Source of the DNA: CAZBUB01 sp964494985 | GTDB taxonomy: Bacteria > Desulfobacterota > Desulfovibrionia > Desulfovibrionales > Desulfothermaceae | Direction of reading: 5' to 3' | NCBI GenBank assembly: GCA_964494985.1 | Contig: CAZBUB010000034.1 | Span: 1 to 25,614, forward strand | Length of the DNA stretch: 25,614 nucleotides | Shown: positions 24,123 to 25,614 of the stretch, in pieces | Layout: every line of letters starts with the position of its first letter | Numbering within the stretch: position 1 is the first letter of the stretch | Made by a program: the position numbers and the translations under genes | The notes under the pieces: generated by a model | Told to the model about the DNA's origin: nothing | The model's input: only the letters and a program-made list of their open reading frames with translations | Databases searched by the model: none

Positions 24123-24674
24123 CTAGTCCAGGGAAAAGGGCAGAATATCCAAAGACTGCTTGATATGGCGCAGGGAATTGACCGCAGTGGCATATTGGAT
24201 GGCCATGCCCATGATTTCCCCAAGAACAAACAGGGAATCCACGTCCTGATCCCCGATATCCCAGGACATATTATGGTAGAGCCTAAAGGCTCCAATCGGT
24301 TCAGCAGCAAATATGATCGGGATGGCCAGTATGGACCTGATGCCTTCCTTTTGGGCATGCTCCGGGTATTGCAGCTTTTGCTCCAGCTCAGTATCCCGGA
24401 TGATGATCGGCTCTTTTTTGATGGTTTCATTCAGGGTCTTCCTAGGATCAAGGGAGCCTTTTCGCAAGTACTGTTTGCTCAGGCCGAAGCTGGCTAGTGG
24501 CTCCAACCTGGTTTGCTCTTGGGCCAGCAAAAATATGGTGCAGCCTTTGATCTGGAGGGTGCTTACCAGGAGATGGCACATATGCTGGCCTAGGATCTCC
24601 AGATCATCAGACTCAGTGATGGCCTTGCTGACCACCTTGAAGGTTTCCATGCTTATCAGCTGTTGTTCAGTCAT
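24123..24674 (-). CDS. Stand-alone GAF-domain protein
   Basis: A 183-residue soluble protein made almost wholly of one GAF domain (about residues 8-165): ILGQHMCHLLVSTLQIKGCT, FLLAQEQTRLEPLASFGLS and IRSILAIPIIFAAEPIGAFRL are the usual strands and helices. GAF domains bind small ligands such as cyclic nucleotides or sense redox state. No output domain is attached, so it may act through a partner. C45 in KGCT is the main cysteine. AAGGAGAGATATCC precedes the ATG. It lies 24 bp after the broken stress gene and before the antiporter, suggesting a stress or ion-related unit. Confidence 0.85.
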   Translation of the reverse strand: MTEQQLISMETFKVVSKAITESDDLEILGQHMCHLLVSTLQIKGCTIFLLAQEQTRLEPLASFGLSKQYLRKGSLDPRKTLNETIKKEPIIIRDTELEQKLQYPEHAQKEGIRSILAIPIIFAAEPIGAFRLYHNMSWDIGDQDVDSLFVLGEIMGMAIQYATAVNSLRHIKQSLDILPFSLD

Positions 24675-24698
24675 GGATATCTCTCCTTGTTTTAGGCC

Positions 24699-25172
24699 TT
24701 AGGCCACAATCACAATTTCCGTTTCTTTAAGTTTGTCCAGCAAGGTCTCATAGACATTTTCCCCGAAGAGCCAGCGTGGGGATTTCTCTCGGTCCGCACT
24801 GAGCATTATGCTGTTATAGTCACCATGTTGCATTGTTTCCAAAAGCTCCTTGCTCGCACTTTGCCTGCGGGCCTTAAGCTTGATCTTGATTTGTTCCGGC
24901 GTGAATCCTCCGCTGGCGGTTAACTTATTGGCCAGAGTCTGCAGCTCATGCTCCTTGTCCCAAATGTTTTGATTGATCAAAACCGCAGTACTCGTTCCGA
25001 GCCCTTTTTTTACCAGGCTCAAATTTCTCTGCCCTGGGCACAGGGGTGTAGAGATGAAAAAGGGTGATGCTGGTCCTTGGCTGATTGGTAAAGATGCCTA
25101 CGGAGTAGTCCAGGGCCTTTTTCGTCTTGTTCCGTGAAGTTGTGGGGTATTAAGACATCTTTTTTCCTGCAT
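24699..25172 (-). pseudogene. Universal stress protein gene with three +1 slips in A-runs
   Basis: The intact product would be about 156 residues. It starts at the ATG at 25172 (GGGGAG in front) with MQEKDVLIPHNFTEQ, continues DEKALDYSVGIFTNQ and TLFHLYTPVPRAEKF, then GLGTSTAVLINQNIW, and ends KLKETEIVIVA. The first block (KDVLIPHNFT), HLYTPVP and the C-terminal half read like the universal stress protein fold. To read it, one extra A must be dropped in each of three minus-strand runs: six As at 25160-25165, five at 25118-25122 and seven at 25005-25011. The net change is three bases, so start and stop are in one frame, but translation as written stops after seven codons. No other damage is seen. 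A sequencing error, a young pseudogene or slippage are the options. Confidence 0.8.
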
Positions 25173-25410
25173 GACCTGCTCCCCTGTTTTGGGTTTAGGC
25201 GCGTGCTGAGCGCCGGATGCTGCATGTCTGGTGTCCTCAAAAACAAGACTGTTTTTTCTCAGGGGCTTTGAGCCTAGGCAATCTGGTCTGCTGCCGGAAA
25301 TAAATGGATTTCACTATGATAGTTAATATCAAACAAAAAAAGTGAAAAGAGTCAAGTTTAAAAAAAACTAGGCTGTTGTTTTATAAAAAACACTTGTAAC
25401 TATTCACCAC
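25173..25410. other. Leader and upstream region of the stress gene unit
   Basis: No gene is seen. The stretch holds the candidate promoter/operator at 25317-25355, several A/T-runs, and the 5' leader of the minus-strand stress gene. A 75-codon minus frame (25246-25019) covers the leader only because it opens into the middle part of the broken stress gene. Confidence 0.5.
25317..25355 (-). promoter_or_regulatory. Candidate promoter and operator for stress/GAF/antiporter genes
   Basis: On the minus strand TTGACT (25355-25350) is a good -35 box, followed after about 18 bases by an A/T-rich -10 area. Overlapping that area is a near-perfect palindrome, TGATAGTTAATATCA on the plus strand (25317-25331), with TGATA/TATCA arms. 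A repressor or activator could bind there. The -10 match itself is poor. Confidence 0.35.
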
Positions 25411-25490
25411 GTCCGTGGTTTCTTCCTCGGTAATGTTTATCCGAGCATAGTAGATGGTGAATAAATACAAACACTTTAATGTTCGAGGCT
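25411..25490 (-). repeat. Dispersed ~80-bp repeat, right copy
   Basis: Partner of the copy at 129-208, in the same orientation. On the minus strand it reads YLFTIYYARINITEEETTDV and then runs to a stop about 11 codons later. There is no start codon or ribosome site nearby in frame. Beyond 25491 to the window end nothing is recognised. Confidence 0.7.
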
Positions 25491-25614
25491 GTTGTGTTAT
25501 GGACAGCTTACATGCTGTGCACGGAGTCAACCTGTTCAGCCAAGGCCGGAAATGCTAATGAAGTACCTATGGTGCTGCATGAATTTTTTGGGGGCTTAGG
25601 CGCTCTGCAATCGT

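Noticed and set aside
129..25490. The two end repeats as borders of a composite transposon or island
   Set aside because: They are imperfect and the 25 kb between them is core metabolism with uniform composition and no transposase or integrase; a dispersed repeat family fits better.
1..25614. CRISPR arrays, tRNA or rRNA genes, insertion sequences, phage genes
   Set aside because: No regularly spaced direct repeats, no cloverleaf-like or rRNA-like stretches and no transposase or phage motifs were seen in any region.

Overview
This window looks like chromosome from a sulfate-reducing bacterium of the order Desulfovibrionales (former Deltaproteobacteria). The best markers are three subunits of the Tmc membrane redox complex (tmcB, tmcC, tmcD), a hallmark of that group. 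An mla lipid-transport operon shows a Gram-negative envelope. I cannot name the genus; a haloalkaliphilic or Desulfohalobiaceae-like relative is only a guess. I see no rRNA, tRNA, CRISPR array, insertion sequence or phage gene.

Layout. (1) 1-280 is non-coding and holds a perfect inverted repeat and one copy of an ~80 bp dispersed repeat whose second copy lies at 25411-25490. (2) 281-7631, plus strand: a YdjM-like membrane protein, then mlaE-mlaF-mlaD-mlaC-mlaA and uvrA. MlaF carries an unusual C-terminal domain that reads like a degenerate GGDEF fold, and no mlaB follows. (3) 7674-10382, minus strand: a three-domain CoA-binding/ATP-grasp/GNAT protein of the Pat (protein acetyltransferase) type without the catalytic histidine of ADP-forming acyl-CoA synthetases. 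(4) 10383-11042 is a 660 bp gap with a degraded repeat and a candidate promoter. (5) 11043-15106, plus strand: acs (acetyl-CoA synthetase), a sodium:solute symporter, a 28-residue membrane peptide and a strong terminator. (6) 15261-21676, minus strand: tmcD-tmcC-tmcB, then a HIT/GalT-like protein (DUF4922-like) and a cNMP-CBS-DUF294 signalling protein. (7) 22161-25172, minus strand: a universal stress protein gene broken by three single-base slips in A-runs, a GAF-domain protein and an NhaP/Kef-like antiporter.

How the parts fit. The mla genes encode a phospholipid transport route between inner and outer membrane. The acs-symporter-peptide unit imports and activates acetate or a similar short acid. 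The neighbouring Pat-type enzyme is well placed to acetylate the conserved lysine of Acs, and the DUF294 protein is of a family often found beside acs/actP genes. The Tmc genes encode a transmembrane electron conduit tied to sulfate respiration, but tmcA (the tetrahaem cytochrome partner) is not in this window. The last block looks like a stress/ion homeostasis operon.

The most interesting signals are the MlaF fusion, the three-slip stress gene, the rearranged tmcA-less Tmc cluster and the short repeat that brackets the window.
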